A stretch of DNA of 64,000 bases from Polydactylus sextarius (GCA_016801845.1 CM028923.1:8454001-8518000), one strand, 5' to 3'. Shown: positions 1-12,344, counted from the first letter of the stretch. Notes: generated by a model from the letters alone, not told the origin. Program-made: numbers and translations.

Positions 1-789
1 GATATTTAAAGGACATTATATAAAGTGACACTTTTAATGTTTTTCTTTTTTTATCTAGAATTTTCCAATTTATTTTCATCATTGTCTGTACTTTATCCAA
101 CCTGTCTCTTGTGGGGATGTAATTCCCCACAATATAACCATAATAATAATACATTGGGGAAAAAAAGAAAAGAAAGAAAAACAAAACACTTTTAAATAAA
201 ATAACCCTTTGAACCAGCTGCTGAAAGGAGTCGACAGCAAGAAGGATAAATTTTATTAATGGGCGAGCGTGAACATGAGTGTGCCCAGAGCCGACCCCTT
301 TTCCCTGACACACACGTCCACAATGTTTCTGTCATCTCTCCCTGTCTCACGTTCTTTCCCCGCTGATATTAGTATTCAAGGGAGGGTAGAGAGGCGAGAG
401 GGAAAGTTTCTTTAAAGACACACCATTGACCCCTGATTCTTGCTCTCACTTGAGTTTGCTTTTCTTCGGGGCTAAAATATTCACCCTGGAAAATGCGCTG
501 TGGCTGTGGCTATGCTACTTGAGAAAAAAAAAAAAAAAAAAAAATTGTGTATAAGAAAATTGCAAGGGATGTGTGTTCCAGCGTGCATGTGTGTATCTGA
601 ATTTGCATTTCCTTTGAAAACTGCATGATAAATCACCTTTTTCCCCCATAGCTCATTAAGCGCCATACAACAGGTACTGGGCATGAAATATTTAGCAGAA
701 GACAAAGTGTTTCATGTGCTCCTATGGACCCAGCTATTACCCATGCCTTTCGCATAACATCCACTAAAAACAGCCCACCCTTTGATCTT
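1..789. other. Unassigned non-coding sequence
   Basis: AT-rich opening stretch with an A-rich run near 160-185, a CA-containing segment near 310 and a purine-rich patch near 380-410. No frame resembles a protein; the minus-strand frame across 481-705 is built on the poly-A tract. Nothing functional can be assigned. Confidence 0.6.
524..544. repeat. Poly-A homopolymer (21 nt)
   Basis: An uninterrupted run of 21 A. No polyadenylation signal or recognisable retroelement body lies directly upstream, so it reads as a simple repeat, not a retrocopy tail. Confidence 0.85.
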
Positions 790-1240
790 CATTAATATCA
801 TTTGGTTAAATATTTCAAATATGCTTTCGTATGTTTGATTAACATCTTTCAGAATTATTCAGTAAAACAGAGATTATCTCTGAATGTGCAACTGCTAATG
901 ATGAAATTGCGATTACCCACCCGTCACTGTGAATCCAATGATGTTCAAGAAGGAGTGTAATATTTTATTTGATCAGTAATATATGGCAATGCATACTGGA
1001 CAGTTCATGAAACTTTATGTATCAACTTCCCCCATGCATTCAAATATGTGCTTATAAGCCCTGGGTATTAATATTCACATGGAGTGTATTTTAGAGCACA
1101 TTTCAGAGCACTGCGTGCTCGACATTGTAATTTCCAAGCTTATCTAATCAATTCTGCAAGCTCCATCGGCCTCATATCAGGCCTCGTGAAAGAAATCAGC
1201 TCAGTGGCACCTTCAGAACACTTATAAATAATGAAAAACA
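790..1240. promoter_or_regulatory. Candidate conserved non-coding element
   Basis: High-complexity AT-rich block between simpler stretches. It has ATTAAT at 791-796, a GATTA word at 911-915 and a TAATCA word (PBX/MEIS/HOX type) at 1145-1150. No frame is convincingly coding. The CNE call rests on texture and motif content; conservation was not measured. Confidence 0.35.
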
Positions 1241-3109
1241 GCTTTTAAAAAGAAAGAAGCGCTTAAGGAAAAAAATGTTGATTAGAAAAGTGCCTTTTAT
1301 CCATGCCTTCAAATCTTTCACATACCGAAGATGCCGAGAACTCCAGGCAAACCGTAACGAATAAAGTACCCCTATCTGACCAGGGAAAAAAAAGAAGTAT
1401 TAATTTTTGAGATAAAAAGTGCTGACAGCACAGAATGAGCCAGGTGGTATTTGGATATGAGCGGAGAAGATGAGATGAGAGCCGAGAAGATCACTTTCAT
1501 CTTGTGTATAGAGTTGTCCTTGAAAACTTCTCTAAACTCTGCGCTGTCTGGAGAGCAGCATGTTGCCTGTCTTGGCATTTCACTCATTTATCTTTCTGTA
1601 CGTGGTGAATTTGCCTGCACAACTTTTGACATGTCAAAACCAGAGTTTGACCCCGGCGGTACGGATCAGGCGATTCACCAGATGAGCACCTAGTCGTCAT
1701 TTACAAGCACGGGACATATGTGTAGCTGTATTGTCTGAGGGGCCAGGAAAGTTGAGAGAGGGAGAGAGAGAAAAGAGAGAGAGGGAGAAAAAAAAGAAAA
1801 CTTTTACATGGTTAACAGCATGTGTCCTATTTTGTCATGCTGGCGCTATGCAGGGGTAGGCGGAAGGTGGGCAGGGTGAGTGAAAATACAGGGTTTTTAT
1901 GCCCATCTATAAATTAGGAGTGGTGGGTTGATGAGCAGTGAAGGAGAGTCGTGTCTTAGCTCTGAGACAGAAAGAGGGGGAGAGAGAGAAAAAGACTGCT
2001 ACTATAGCAGCAAGATAATACATTACACATACACACACACACACGCACGCACAATGATACACTGAGGTCTTGATGACAGTTATCCTGTTAGGCTGTTAAA
2101 GAAAAGACTGCTGGGCAACACACACACATAGACATACACGCACACAGGCACACATACGTACACATACACACACACAGCTGGCAGGCACTGAGGCCCTTGT
2201 GCATCTCCTCCGGTGAGGATTTGCATTCTGCTCCTGGCAGGTCGACCGACAAATTGCCCAGGCAGCCGCGGGAGACGGAGGCTCTGGCTGAGGGGAGAGA
2301 CGCTGCTCAGAAAGTGCCTCATCCGTCTGATTCTCTCTGTGGAACCGCTCCTACATCACACCTCACTTCCACAGGCAGGGCTGATAGGGGCGGACAGGCA
2401 AGGACTGTCTTTTGGAGACCGGAAGGCCTGGCGGCCATGGCCGGACCATCCCTCCCTGGGGCCAGGAGGGGCTTGGAGGCCAGTGTCCCCCCCGAGCTTG
2501 CCTTAGGCCAGCAGCCCTGGGGCTATCGTTCACAAATCAGCCCCCGTTTTCCCAATCAAAGATGCCGACTGGGGGAAACTGGCCCAAAGTGCTGCTTAGT
2601 GCCTTGAATAATTCACCACCAGGAATGTCGTCACACAAACGGACCATCCACAGAAATTAGAGGACGAAAAAAATACCATGAGACCACTGCAATCCTTGTC
2701 CTGACCAAACTCATTTCAAAAACACTTACTCAAAAGCATATTTCAATCTTTAATCAACTGATAAAATGAATGGCAAAGAAACGCGCCGGGAGATGAGCAA
2801 ATAGGAAGAATTGCCAGCATAGTGTAATGCATCAGGATGCATCAAAGTGAATTTTTTCTAATCCTTATATTTTTACATGATTAATGACTGGTTCTGCAGC
2901 CTTATTAACACACTTGAGTTAAATAGCGGTGATGTAAAAAGACTAATGTTGAAACTACTAGTAACAATCTGAACTAAAATTCTTGCAACACTGCATTTAG
3001 TGGTTACAACCCATCAAAAAATGAAGTTGAGAAAAGGCGTGCTCAGCCCACTGAGCATAACTCCGACCAAAATTAGGATTCAGAATTAAAAGTAGATAGT
3101 CAGCATTTC
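1241..3109. other. Unassigned sequence with GA and CA simple repeats
   Basis: Holds purine-rich tracts near 1753-1800 and 1970-1995, CA arrays at 2026-2052 and 2118-2176, and a GC-richer unique block at about 2180-2600. That block keeps three overlapping frames open on the plus strand, which is expected from composition. The remainder (2600-3109) is ordinary AT-rich DNA. Confidence 0.55.
2026..2176. repeat. Two imperfect (CA)n microsatellites
   Basis: CA repeats at about 2026-2052 and 2118-2176, the second broken by GCAC, TAGA and TACG interruptions, which suggests an old array. About 65 bp of unique sequence separates them. Confidence 0.85.
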
Positions 3110-3330
3110 GGCAAACTCAATACAAACTCAAGTCCCATGTGTTTAGGCTAATTAGGGGGTCTAATTGTTGCCTATTCACCCTGGTCCGAGTGCTGTGCTG
3201 CGCTCCCTGTGTTGAGAACCAAATTACCATTTGATGTCTTCTCCTGTGAGCCCAGAACACCAAGTGTCAACAATTATCACGCCCAGGTGCGCATGGCCTA
3301 ACATGCCTGCCTGCCAGACCAAGCCAACCC
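3110..3330. promoter_or_regulatory. Candidate conserved non-coding element
   Basis: High-complexity block with a palindromic CTAATTAG at 3148-3155, CTAATTG at about 3161-3167, CAATTA at 3271-3276 and a CAGGTG E-box at 3284-3289. A homeodomain-plus-E-box mix like this is typical of developmental enhancers, but the regulatory call is inferred. Confidence 0.35.
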
Positions 3331-5514
3331 CAAATATGAGCCCACTCAGGGAGAAAAGAGTGCGGGAGAGAGTTGGAGCCGCGGGGGTGAGGACACAATG
3401 CGACTGAACCTGGAGAGGAAGTAGTACAATTAAGTTAAGTTGAATGAGAAATGGGGTAAAGGGGGGATACAAGGGAGAGAGCAAGTAGGGGAGATGGGTG
3501 AGAGAAGTAAGAGGACAAAGAAAAGAGGAAGAAGGAGAAATAAAATGCACTGGCACCTTCCAAAGTGTCAATGTTACCTACATACGTGCCAGTCTCAGAG
3601 GCACGGTGCAGGAGTTTAATAGATGTGTGTGTGTTTGTGTTCAGTAGGTACAGAATATACATTCGCCGTTTCCCCCTTGTGTTTGTTGCCACGCTGCCCT
3701 CTCTCCCTCTCCTTAATGAGGCTGTATGCGTGGCTGCCTCAGCACCTGCCGTGGGTGGCCACAGGGTTAATCCCGCCTGGCTTCCTCTCTCACTTCGTCT
3801 TCCGTCTCTCTCTCTGCTATGCCTCTGGGCTGCTGACGGCAGCAGGCACTGTATGAGAGGGCGATGAGGAGGGAGGGGAGGTGACAGGAGGCGCTGATAC
3901 CCCGGGGTTCCCCCCTCCAGCACAGCAGAATGAGTTGTACCAGACACCGCTGGATACCTGACAAGCAGACGCCTTCATAAATTACCAAATGAAGATTGAT
4001 CGTGCGCACCCCCTCACCCCCTTTTGTGTCACCATACAGGCAGATGCACGCGTAGGCTCATGTGTGCATCCAAACAGGCAGCGAGTGACACGTGAAGATA
4101 CGTAACAAAAATACAAACATGGGTATCGATACACACCGCGCGCACAACCAGTCATCTGCGGCTTCCCTTGCTTGTTGTCAGACTCCATGTAAAAGTGATC
4201 TGTGGCTGCTTCATGCTCCACCAGTTAGACAAAACAGACAGTCAAATAGGCAGTGAGTTGGTCAGTCAGTCAAACTCGAGATCTAGACTCCACTACAGGT
4301 CCTGTCAGCAAGGCCGAAGGGATCTGTAGCATTTATGGAGTGCCAAAACATCTGCAGGGGAACTGCAATGATGGTGTGAATGTGTGTGCCCTCAAATCAA
4401 AGAAAGATATGTTAATAACACCTCTCACTCACAAAGGCACACACAGACACGCACACATACACAAACACACTATGGCAAATGTTAAAATGTATAGTCTCTG
4501 CTTGACTAACCCTAACATCACTGTATACTGTGCGTAATGCACAACGCTTCTTTCTGTCTTACCCAAGCAGATAAAAGCGGGTGGATTTCAGTGCAAAGAC
4601 CAGGGCCATCCACCTGAGATTGATGCCTCTCCATCTGATGCGTAAAGTTCATCTACATCAACCTGTCTGCTCGTCAGTGTCCTGCCCGCTCTTAAAACCA
4701 TCCGCATCAGCAGAACAGCCACAACACACACACACGTGTGTGTTGCGAACACACACCCACACTCACACACACACACACACAGGTACTCACAGAAGTTAAT
4801 CGACTTGTGAAATCACAATCGGGACATTGTCTCTCATTCTCACACCCACATACACACACACGCACTGTCTGTCTCTCTCTCTCTTTTTCTCTCCCTTATT
4901 TCTTTCATACATTTTCCAGGAACAGTAACCTTGCCTTGTAAGTTGCTTACTCAACAGACCTTGTTACGGTGTGGGCGCTTTACCACTGCTGCCTCCGCCG
5001 AAAGGTCAGCACTGTCGCAGCCAATCTCATTTCAATGGGGGCCTGCTCCGTTATGATCAGGCCATTATCATAAGCTGATTCACAAATTGGTGCAGTAAAG
5101 GATGATGGGAAGGGGGCCACGAGGTGCTGCGTGGGTGAATGCAAGATAGAAGGTAGTGAGGGGGAAATGTGCAAAATGGTTATGGTACATGTACAGACAA
5201 CAAACTAGACGTGGTCAGTGAGGTGAGCGCTTTTTTCTTGACACTGCCTGTCTCCCGTCTCCTATCTGCACTCCTGGTCATAGACTGTGCCGGTAAATTG
5301 GCAGTGCTCCAATGAGAGACAGATACAGAGAGAATGAGAGAGAGGGGGAGAGTAACCTCCCAACTCCCTCCTTCAAGGAGCCTTTTACATGTGTAGACAC
5401 ACTAGAATGACTTGAGGGCCTGTCAGCAAGCTGAGAAAAGAGCTGAGCAGAGGAGGAAGAGAGGAAAGAAAAGTCAAATAAATCTGACTGATACTCTCCT
5501 CCGTTGGTTGGTCA
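3331..5514. other. Unassigned sequence rich in purine tracts and CA arrays
   Basis: Purine-rich DNA from about 3440 to 3545, pyrimidine-rich DNA near 3695-3815, CA arrays near 4436-4475 and 4725-4783, CT-rich DNA near 4868-4895 and purine-rich DNA near 5320-5350 and 5450-5475. Frames of up to 170 codons here, on both strands, are low-complexity translations. Confidence 0.55.
4725..4783. repeat. Imperfect (CA)n array with a CACGTG centre
   Basis: A CA array that flips into GTGTGTGT at about 4736-4743, giving a small inverted repeat, then resumes as CA to about 4783. The flip means the locus can fold on itself; it is a simple repeat, not a designed site. Confidence 0.8.
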
Positions 5515-5830
5515 AAATGCCAGATGCAATGTAAATCATGATGCGCTGACTGTCCGTCCCGGCCCGGGCTGACATTACCCCACCAGCTGTCTCCGCTTTA
5601 CGATTTGGCCAATCATCTCATCTCGGGGCACAGGCACAGAGATTGATGTTTATTCAGAACCGCTCGACATATTTCAGTTACCCAACCAGCGAAAGAGACG
5701 TTTTAACATTAGTCAAGCCCCTGTAACTGAACTCAGGATAATTTAATATGCCATACAGGGGACACGAGGAGGCCGGAAAGGTTTCCAGCACATCCATTTA
5801 TCTCAAACCAATCTTAAACAGTGGCCAGGA
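5515..5830. promoter_or_regulatory. Candidate conserved non-coding element
   Basis: Unique, moderately GC-rich block with a CAGCTG E-box at 5584-5589 and a CCAAT box inside GGCCAATCA (CCAAT 5609-5613). It also includes the sequence around the CCCGGGC word near 5562-5568. No open frame of note. Conservation is inferred, not observed. Confidence 0.35.
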
Positions 5831-6600
5831 AAGTTTAGAGAGGGTCAGGTCCGTGGTTCCTAATGGTTTAACATGCTTTAATATTCCTCTTAAATATTAA
5901 TATTGTGCACATTTGATTTCCACATAGTTGGTCTAATGTGCCATAAAGGGCACCCATTCAGACCTTATAGGCTGTATGTGTGGGGTCGAACTCTTGAAGT
6001 GTGCTGTAATGACAGTTATGAAAATCTAACAAAAGTGCCGGTTGTGTTTCAGGCAGAAAGTCAATACTGCTGAAACCTCTGTCCAGGTGGAACTGCATAC
6101 TTTGTTCCTGGATCTTGCCACTCTCAGAAAAAACAGCTATTCTGAGAGCAATGGAGAGAAATGGTGGAATGTATAATGTCATGGCCATAATAAGCAGTAT
6201 TATTACTGTATTACTATTAAACTGAAGTCATAAGTCAGGTTCAAATGGACAAAATGGGAGGCACAAGGCAGCCAAACAGAGAAGACAAAAAAAGACAAAT
6301 TCCTTTGGCTTTCTTCCCAAGCAGCATACATTAGCAACTGTGTAAGCACAGTATTGTGCCCTGGTTTTGACCCTTGGGAGTGCGCTGACTTCACCCAGCT
6401 GTCAAAACTACGCAACCTCATGTATATTTCCACAGGTGAGCAGTTAAAAATGTTCCAAAAGCTTGGGTCTGTCTGTAATGAATTACTGGCTACTGTCATT
6501 TCCCCAAAACATCCTCCATCTCTACATAATCAAACCTCTGAGTAAAGAGACGAAAAGACAAGAAATAAAAAATATATATATATAAATAAAACCCGCAAAG
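5831..6600. other. Unassigned sequence ending in an AT tract
   Basis: Ordinary AT-rich DNA. Frames at 5958-6188 and 6203-6499 (minus) lack recognisable domains. It ends in an A/T-only tract at about 6562-6590 that includes a short TA repeat. Confidence 0.5.
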
Positions 6601-7000
6601 CCAGAGTGTCTCCCTGCTCAACACAGAAATAACGGCAAGTTTAAATAATTCTGGAGAGCGGCTGGCCAATAAATTTCCGAGCAGAGGTTAATTTAGTGAG
6701 GGGAAACCTCGCTGCAATTACCTTGTTCGATGCCTCCCCTCCGAATGCCCTCAGGGCCTCGTCTGAAATGTCACCCAGGAGGAGGGATGGAGGGCTAGAG
6801 GTTTGGAGGGATGGAAACCCGGCTCAGGGTGCAGCCATGAAAAACAAGGTATCAGGACAGGCTAAATGCTAACAACAACGGAGCCCTATTAGTGTCTATC
6901 ACCAGAATGGGTGAAATTACTCTCCTTCAATAATCATCCTCTCCCTTATAATTTTCATCAGATTTTCTATACAAATTTACTTTAAAGGAGCACACCGAGA
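6601..7000. promoter_or_regulatory. Candidate conserved non-coding element
   Basis: High-complexity block with CCAAT at 6666-6670, GTTAATTTAG near 6687-6696, CAATTA at 6715-6720 and a small GAGG/CCTC stem around 6698-6709. The densest part is 6640-6780. No reading frame of interest crosses it. Confidence 0.4.
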
Positions 7001-7360
7001 GGCAAGAATGGAGCAAAGATGCAAATAAGGATAGGGAGAAAACGAGAAGAGACAAAAGGCGTAGAACTGAATAAAATTTGGCTCGGTTAATATGATTTTA
7101 ATACAATGAAGAAAAAAAAAACTAATACAGAAATCATAATCACATTAGTAATGCACACAGAACAAGCACTTTCCTCTGTGTCAAATAGCATACATTTATT
7201 TTGGTACCATGACAGGAGATGTCACGCAGCAAGTGACTTACCCTGGGTCCTATTTCATGTGATTTTGTGGATCAGTGACAGAATGACTCCCCACGCCCTT
7301 CATCATCCACCATGCTTGCCTGCCAATACACAGAACTCCATCTTTATCACACTCCCATAA
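7001..7360. other. Unassigned A-rich sequence
   Basis: A-rich plus strand (7010-7130) followed by mixed sequence. An 84-codon frame at 7106-7360 begins in the A-rich run and is not protein-like. Confidence 0.5.
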
Positions 7361-7532
7361 GCTCTGGGCCTGGCTTGCGATATCTACTGCTGAGATCTGG
7401 GATGCCTGTAATTACCACACTATCTTCATCTACTCAAATCAGCCCGATCCAAATCTTTATTTCCCAGAGGCCCCGGCCAGGCTCCTAGCTAGCTCTTACC
7501 TCCCAGAAAGACACAGGCAACGTCTGTGCTGC

Positions 7533-7535
<3 letters not shown>
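7361..7535. promoter_or_regulatory. Candidate conserved non-coding element
   Basis: Unique block with the palindromic homeodomain word GTAATTAC at 7408-7415. On the minus strand, GGGAGGTAAGAGC near 7490-7502 resembles a splice donor, but no acceptor with a pyrimidine tract lies upstream, so an exon is not supported. Confidence 0.35.

Positions 7536-7563
<28 letters not shown>
7536..7563. repeat. Poly-T homopolymer (28 nt)
   Basis: An uninterrupted run of 28 T, one of the longest homopolymers in the window. It could be the tail of a minus-strand retroposed copy, but I recognise no element body on the left side. Confidence 0.85.
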
Positions 7564-7566
<3 letters not shown>

Positions 7567-7810
7567 CAAGCCTTGACTCAAACTGTTCCAACAGAGAGGA
7601 AAAAGACGGTCAAGCTGTGCCAGTGGCTTTTAGAAGGTGAAAGGTTCCAACAAAGTTTTACCCAAATATAAACACTGACAGGCTGTTAATTCAAACGTTG
7701 CACAGTGTGTTAGTCAGCTGAGCAGCTGGAAGTAATATTTTTTTTCTTTATAATTGTCTCATGACACATAACTGTCTGACTTTTCCATCTGGACTTTGTT
7801 CTTTTAGTTT

Positions 7811-8350
7811 TCATTCAGTCATTAGCGAGCTGTGGTGCCCTGTGATATTATACAGCACTAATGGCACAACAAGGAATTAACAGAACTGAGATGTAATTTA
7901 ATTAAGCACCTCGGCTTTATGGGGAGAAATATTTTTATTGGCCATAGCTCTGACACGGATGCTAATATTAGCAGAAATAAACATGTTTCCCATGTCCCAT
8001 GTTACAGTGTCAGTGAGTTATAAAAAATATAATCTAGAACCAAGAGAGGAGGAAGCTCATTTGCACTTCAGAGCCCGACTTAGCAATCTCTGCAGGCCTT
8101 TGCTTATTTGCTCAACGCTTCCCCACCCATCTGCATTAAATACTAACAAACCCAAACTGCAGGAGTCCAAAGGCCCCGCATTAGAATTTATAAACAGTTT
8201 AAAGGAGACATAAGCAAAGGCATTTACACAAACACCATCAATATTTCACAATTCATAACATTAGCCCTCTCATGTACAGTTAAATCCTCATCTGGAAATA
8301 AACGCTGCTTTAGCCCTGATGTGGTTAGCTAATTGATTGTGACTGTTTGC
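7811..8350. promoter_or_regulatory. Candidate conserved non-coding element
   Basis: Long high-complexity AT-rich block. TAATTTAATTAA at 7894-7905 and TAATTGATTG at 8330-8339 are strong homeodomain-type words. The 91-codon frame at 7938-8213 inside it has no recognisable domain. Unlike 7564-7810 it has no simple repeats. Confidence 0.4.
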
Positions 8351-9424
8351 AAAAACTACATTAGTGAGATGCGATGCAACCCCCCCTTCTCCCTTTAAGA
8401 GAGAAAACATCTCCACAGAGGCTTTTAATGGTGTATGTACAAATAAAATCAGCTTATTTGATCAGTCCTCAGAGTATTCAGGGCACGTTCAATGGATGTG
8501 TCAGTCTAAAGTCTTTTCACTGTCAAAGAAATTACTCGTAAATCTTGGAAAAGATGCAATATATTGTAGAAACTGCAGCTCATCTGGTGCTTTGGGAGAA
8601 AAAAATGTTTTCATGTTGTGTTATGCAGAATTAAAATAGAAATTTCAGTGAAAGAGCAGCCTATTTTAACTACAGGTATATACAAAACAGAACTGTCTTT
8701 ATGTCATAGAATAATCTCTTCTTTCAAGCTAGCTAAAAGAAAGTAAAACAACATGAAACACACCTACTTCATAAAAGTAACAGGCCAGCGTTTATTTGAC
8801 GCAGAGAGAGGACAAAAAGTGCATGTACCTTGGTGAATGCGTGCCAAATAAATTAGACAAGCAGCTTGAGCAAACCCAAAGGTCTAATTAGGTACACAAA
8901 TTCAAAGGACATAATGTATGAGGAGGATGAGGGAAATGGTAGGTTAATGCCGCGCAAAGCAGGAACTCACCCGCTGATTTGGGCCCAGAGTGCGACCGAG
9001 CGCAAGAGTGTGCAGCATCCTGAAGGAGCTTTTGAAGTGAGCATTGTAGTAGAGGCCCCTGCTACAAATCACCTCCTCGCTGCTCAGACTGAGCACTGCC
9101 CAGACACCCACTCTCTACAAACACACACACACATAGACACAAGTACATTCATACTTGTAGCCACACACACACACTCACACTTGGAGCAATATTAAGGAGT
9201 GAGAAGTGAAAATAACGAGAGGAGAGCAGAGGAGATGAGAGAGAATAATGGAAAGAGTGGGTACTCTCTCCTAGGTAGCATGCTATGGAGGAGACCCATT
9301 TGTTTTTTTTTAAACTCAGTATGGAAAATGGTAAATAGGCAGCTTATGTGTGCTATGAGGACTGTCTCCTGTGTGTGTGTGGAGGTGGTGGTGGAGGGGG
9401 TGTATGTTTGGATGTGTGCCTCCT
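8351..9424. other. Unassigned sequence with a CA-rich segment
   Basis: Mixed AT-rich sequence. A CA-rich, partly interrupted array lies at about 9118-9181, and GGTGGTGGAGG-type G-rich DNA near 9383-9400. The 109-codon frame at 8866-9195 runs into the CA array and is not supported. Confidence 0.5.
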
Positions 9425-9560
9425 CCTGCTAATGCATCACTTATTTTTTTGCGTCTGCTGTGTGATTGCGATGCTAATCAAAGCCAAACGTGTGCCTTCC
9501 ACAGAGGGATAACGCTTTACATCTCTTAACACGGCACAGGTGGCACCGCTAAAGAAAAAA
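9425..9560. promoter_or_regulatory. Candidate conserved non-coding element
   Basis: Short unique block with TAATGCAT at 9430-9437 and TAATCA at 9475-9480 overlapping ATCAAAG (TCF/LEF type) at 9477-9483. Adjacent homeodomain and TCF/LEF words fit an enhancer; the call is inferential. Confidence 0.35.
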
Positions 9561-10134
9561 TAAAGACCCATGAAATCCTTCTCCTCCTCCTGCTTCTCAT
9601 TCGTCCTCTCTCAGGTGGATTGCTCATTAAAAGATTGCTGTACAGCAGGTGTTCGGTCACAGAGCACTGAAGGAGAGGGTGCTTGAAGTGGCAGAAATCA
9701 CAAAGTGGATCGGGATGCCGTTGCATGTGTAGGTGCTTGAATAAGGGAATGCAAACATGCACGTACACACACGCGCCTGCACGAACACAAATATGCATTG
9801 AGCGTGGACACTGTAGAGGGGAAGCACAGACACAGTATATAAGTGCAAACAAACACACTCAAAGGGGGTAACGAACATCTGCTTGGAGCAGGTCTCTGTG
9901 GATCTGACTACCAGAGTCTTGCCCAGTGTGGCCTGCTCGGGTGGGCCTACTGCTGATGATTCTCACACACACATACATACGCACAAAGGGATGCTGGCAG
10001 TGAGGAAAAAGAAAGAAATGCATTATGTTATAGAAAGAACTAAAGAGAGATAGAACTGTATGAACTGAAGAAGAAGAAGAAAGTCACAGTTGAAGGCCCA
10101 TGCAGAGACACTAGACACTCTCCTTCACAGCACA
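9561..10134. other. Unassigned sequence with CA and AAG simple repeats
   Basis: Pyrimidine triplets (CTC) near 9580-9600, interrupted CA sequence at about 9755-9860 and 9964-9985, and a short AAG array at about 10066-10083. Frames on both strands at 9526-9878 are translations of the CA-rich segment. Confidence 0.55.
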
Positions 10135-10390
10135 GATGTCAGTTGACGCCACAGCCATCACGCTCTCTCACCACATTATGATAATGCAATAAACCCTGTA
10201 GAAAGGCAAGTCACAATAGTTGTAATTTCCCCCTCTCCCGCTCAGGCTTCATGTAAAAGCTGCCGTCTGGCTCCATAGGGGGGCCAGGGTGCAGCCTGTG
10301 CTACTCTGCGCTGCACCAAAGAGATAATAGCAAATGTGTTTGCAGGGGATGCTATTTTTACGCAGGGATGCCAGATCCCATTCCTTCAGC
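10135..10390. promoter_or_regulatory. Possible conserved non-coding element
   Basis: Unique sequence of even composition between repeat-rich flanks, with GATAAT words near 10178 and 10322. Motif support is weaker than in the neighbouring candidates. Confidence 0.25.
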
Positions 10391-11399
10391 ACATTTCTTT
10401 TTTTTCTCTTTTAGACTCCGATTATTTCCTTGCCTATCCTCCCTCTCATCCCATCCCGCCCGCCTGATTCAATTAACATTCAACAGAAGTACATATGAAA
10501 GTACAAAAATCAATTTATCATGCTTCAGAATCAAGTCTGCTGTTCTTTTGTGATGGTGTAATGGTGGTTTACATACGCGGAGTACATAGCTGAGACCCTG
10601 TCTTGCATTGTAGACTGCTTTTGTCTTCCCTCAGTCCCAGGGAAGATGTTGTCTTGTCTTTGCTATGTCAGGGCTCTGACACCCCACGTGTGTCTATGTG
10701 TTTGTGCAGGCATCCCTGCATGTGTGTGTGCATGCTTGTATGTGGGGACCACTTGTTATTCCCTGGGTTGGAGCTCACTGAGGCCTGTGTCTCTGTGTGT
10801 TTACAGCTCTGCGGGCTTGTTGCCTCCTGACTACAAGAAAGAGTGATGAATAAATAACATCCAACTCTCTCTAGCTCTCTCTCACTCTCTCGGAGGCCTT
10901 GAAGTTTGTGTGTGTGTGTGTATATGCGTGTATGTTCCTGTCTTACCGTGTGTGTGTGTGTACACACATGCCTGCGCCTGTGTATGTGTTTTTGTGTGTG
11001 CTCGCAGCATACCTGTTTGTGGCTGTGTGTGTGTGTGTGTGTGCAGTGTGTGTGTTTGTGTCTCCAGCATCTCTCAGTGGACCAGGCACTCCTTCATCTA
11101 GCTGATTCCTGGCCCCTCTTGGCAGGAAGCGTCAGAGAGCATTCCCACTCTGACGGAGCCAGGGACAAACACACGGATGGAGGGAAAAACATCCTCTTTA
11201 TCCTAGACATCTGTAGGAATATGCGGAGGGCTGTGAGTGTGTGTGCGTGTGTGCACATGTTAGCGAGTGCGCCGCATTTCTGCATTAGTCGAAGCGAAAC
11301 ACTCTGGGAGATTGGGAGGAAAGAGAGACATCTCGAGAAAAAGAGAAAAGCATTCAGTGTGTGTATTCTCCTGAGCGACACTACCACAAGACTCTCTCC
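10391..11399. other. Unassigned sequence dominated by a decayed TG region
   Basis: TG-rich but interrupted sequence runs at about 10688-10745 and 10903-11065, followed by unique DNA. It keeps frames of up to 170 codons open on the plus strand (10906-11418); these are Cys/Val repeats and not genuine. Confidence 0.6.
10903..11065. repeat. Interrupted (TG)n microsatellite cluster
   Basis: Several TG blocks separated by TATATGCG, TTCCTG and CCTGCGCC interruptions. The pattern is that of an old, fragmented dinucleotide array. Confidence 0.85.
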
Positions 11400-11770
11400 C
11401 AAAAGAGTCCTTCATTAACCCTTAGCCTGCTAATTAAACTCCCCAAGAGTTGCCGCTCACTAACTAATGCCATTTATTTATCCTGACTGGACACACTGCG
11501 CATACACAGCCTGCAAGTGTTTGCCTTGGCGGAGGAAATTGCATGAAGGCAATGAGAGTTACTGCCCTAAACAACAAATAAAGGCCTCTTTCTCATGATC
11601 TAAGTGATTTCTGCAATGGCTATAAAAGAGTCTCTTGTTAGTGCTATAGCAGCTACATATTCATTTGTCTCTTGCGGCTGCTTATAAGATGTGAGCAGGA
11701 GGGGGAAGTGGTTTTATTTACATGGCATTATGTTACATCAAGTGGTTGTGCTCAATTAGGGAAGCCGTCA
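11400..11770. promoter_or_regulatory. Candidate conserved non-coding element
   Basis: Long unique block beginning with CATTAACC and TAATTAAA (11431-11438), with CAATTAG at 11753-11759 near its end and few simple repeats between. It ranks among the clearest CNE-like stretches by eye. No frame of interest crosses it. Confidence 0.45.
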
Positions 11771-12080
11771 CAATGGTTTTAAGTCTCTAATACAGTCTGC
11801 TGAAAGAGACCATGACTTGCTAATAGGGTGTAATTCCTTTTGTATCTGTATCCATGTGCAGCAGTAGAGAGGGAAAGGGAAAGATGAGGGGAGGAGGGAG
11901 AGGGGGCAAATCCGTATCATCAGTAAAAACAATGCATCAATTAAGCAATTAGCGAGGAACAAACTGGGCAGCTTTCCAAACCCTCCCAATAAGGCACTGT
12001 GCCAAGGGGGCTTGTAACATTCATTATACCCACATCACAGAGATGGAGAAAAAGAGAGAGAGGGAGAGAAAGAGAAACAG

Positions 12081-12136
<56 letters not shown>

Positions 12137-12344
12137 TTGCCTTTCATTTGTAAAGTGGAGGCATTTGTCTGCCAGCATGGAGACGTTTTGTTCCGCCAGA
12201 TGTGCTTTTTAGCGAGGCCACATGGTCGGTCAAGGCTGGGGAGAAGGTGTGTGCGAGTGCCAGCATGCGGGTGTGTATGTATGTTGTGCATATGAGTGTG
12301 GAGTGGTTGGGGTGGGGTGGTGGGTGAGGGGGGGCACCAAACGG
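11771..12344. other. Unassigned sequence around a GA microsatellite
   Basis: Mixed sequence, purine-rich at about 11867-11907, then the GA array, then G-rich DNA (12300-12335). The frames of 98 and 116 codons across the array encode Arg-Glu or Leu-Ser repeats and are artefacts. Confidence 0.6.
12049..12134. repeat. (GA)n microsatellite
   Basis: An imperfect purine lead-in from 12049 runs into a pure (AG)25 array at 12085-12134. It is one of the longest pure GA arrays in the window. Confidence 0.95.

Noticed and set aside
2197..2607. 136-codon plus frame in GC-rich DNA, with two others overlapping
   Set aside because: Three overlapping frames open at once is expected where stop codons are rare because of composition; no recognisable protein.
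3435..3947. 170-codon minus frame
   Set aside because: It runs over purine-rich plus-strand DNA; overlapping frames are open on both strands and none shows a domain.
7480..7540. Possible 24-nt microexon on the minus strand before GGTAAGAG
   Set aside because: The upstream side is an A-run on that strand, so there is no pyrimidine tract for an acceptor.
10906..11418. 170-codon plus frame
   Set aside because: It depends on the TG-rich cluster, which stays open in several frames and yields Cys/Val repeats.
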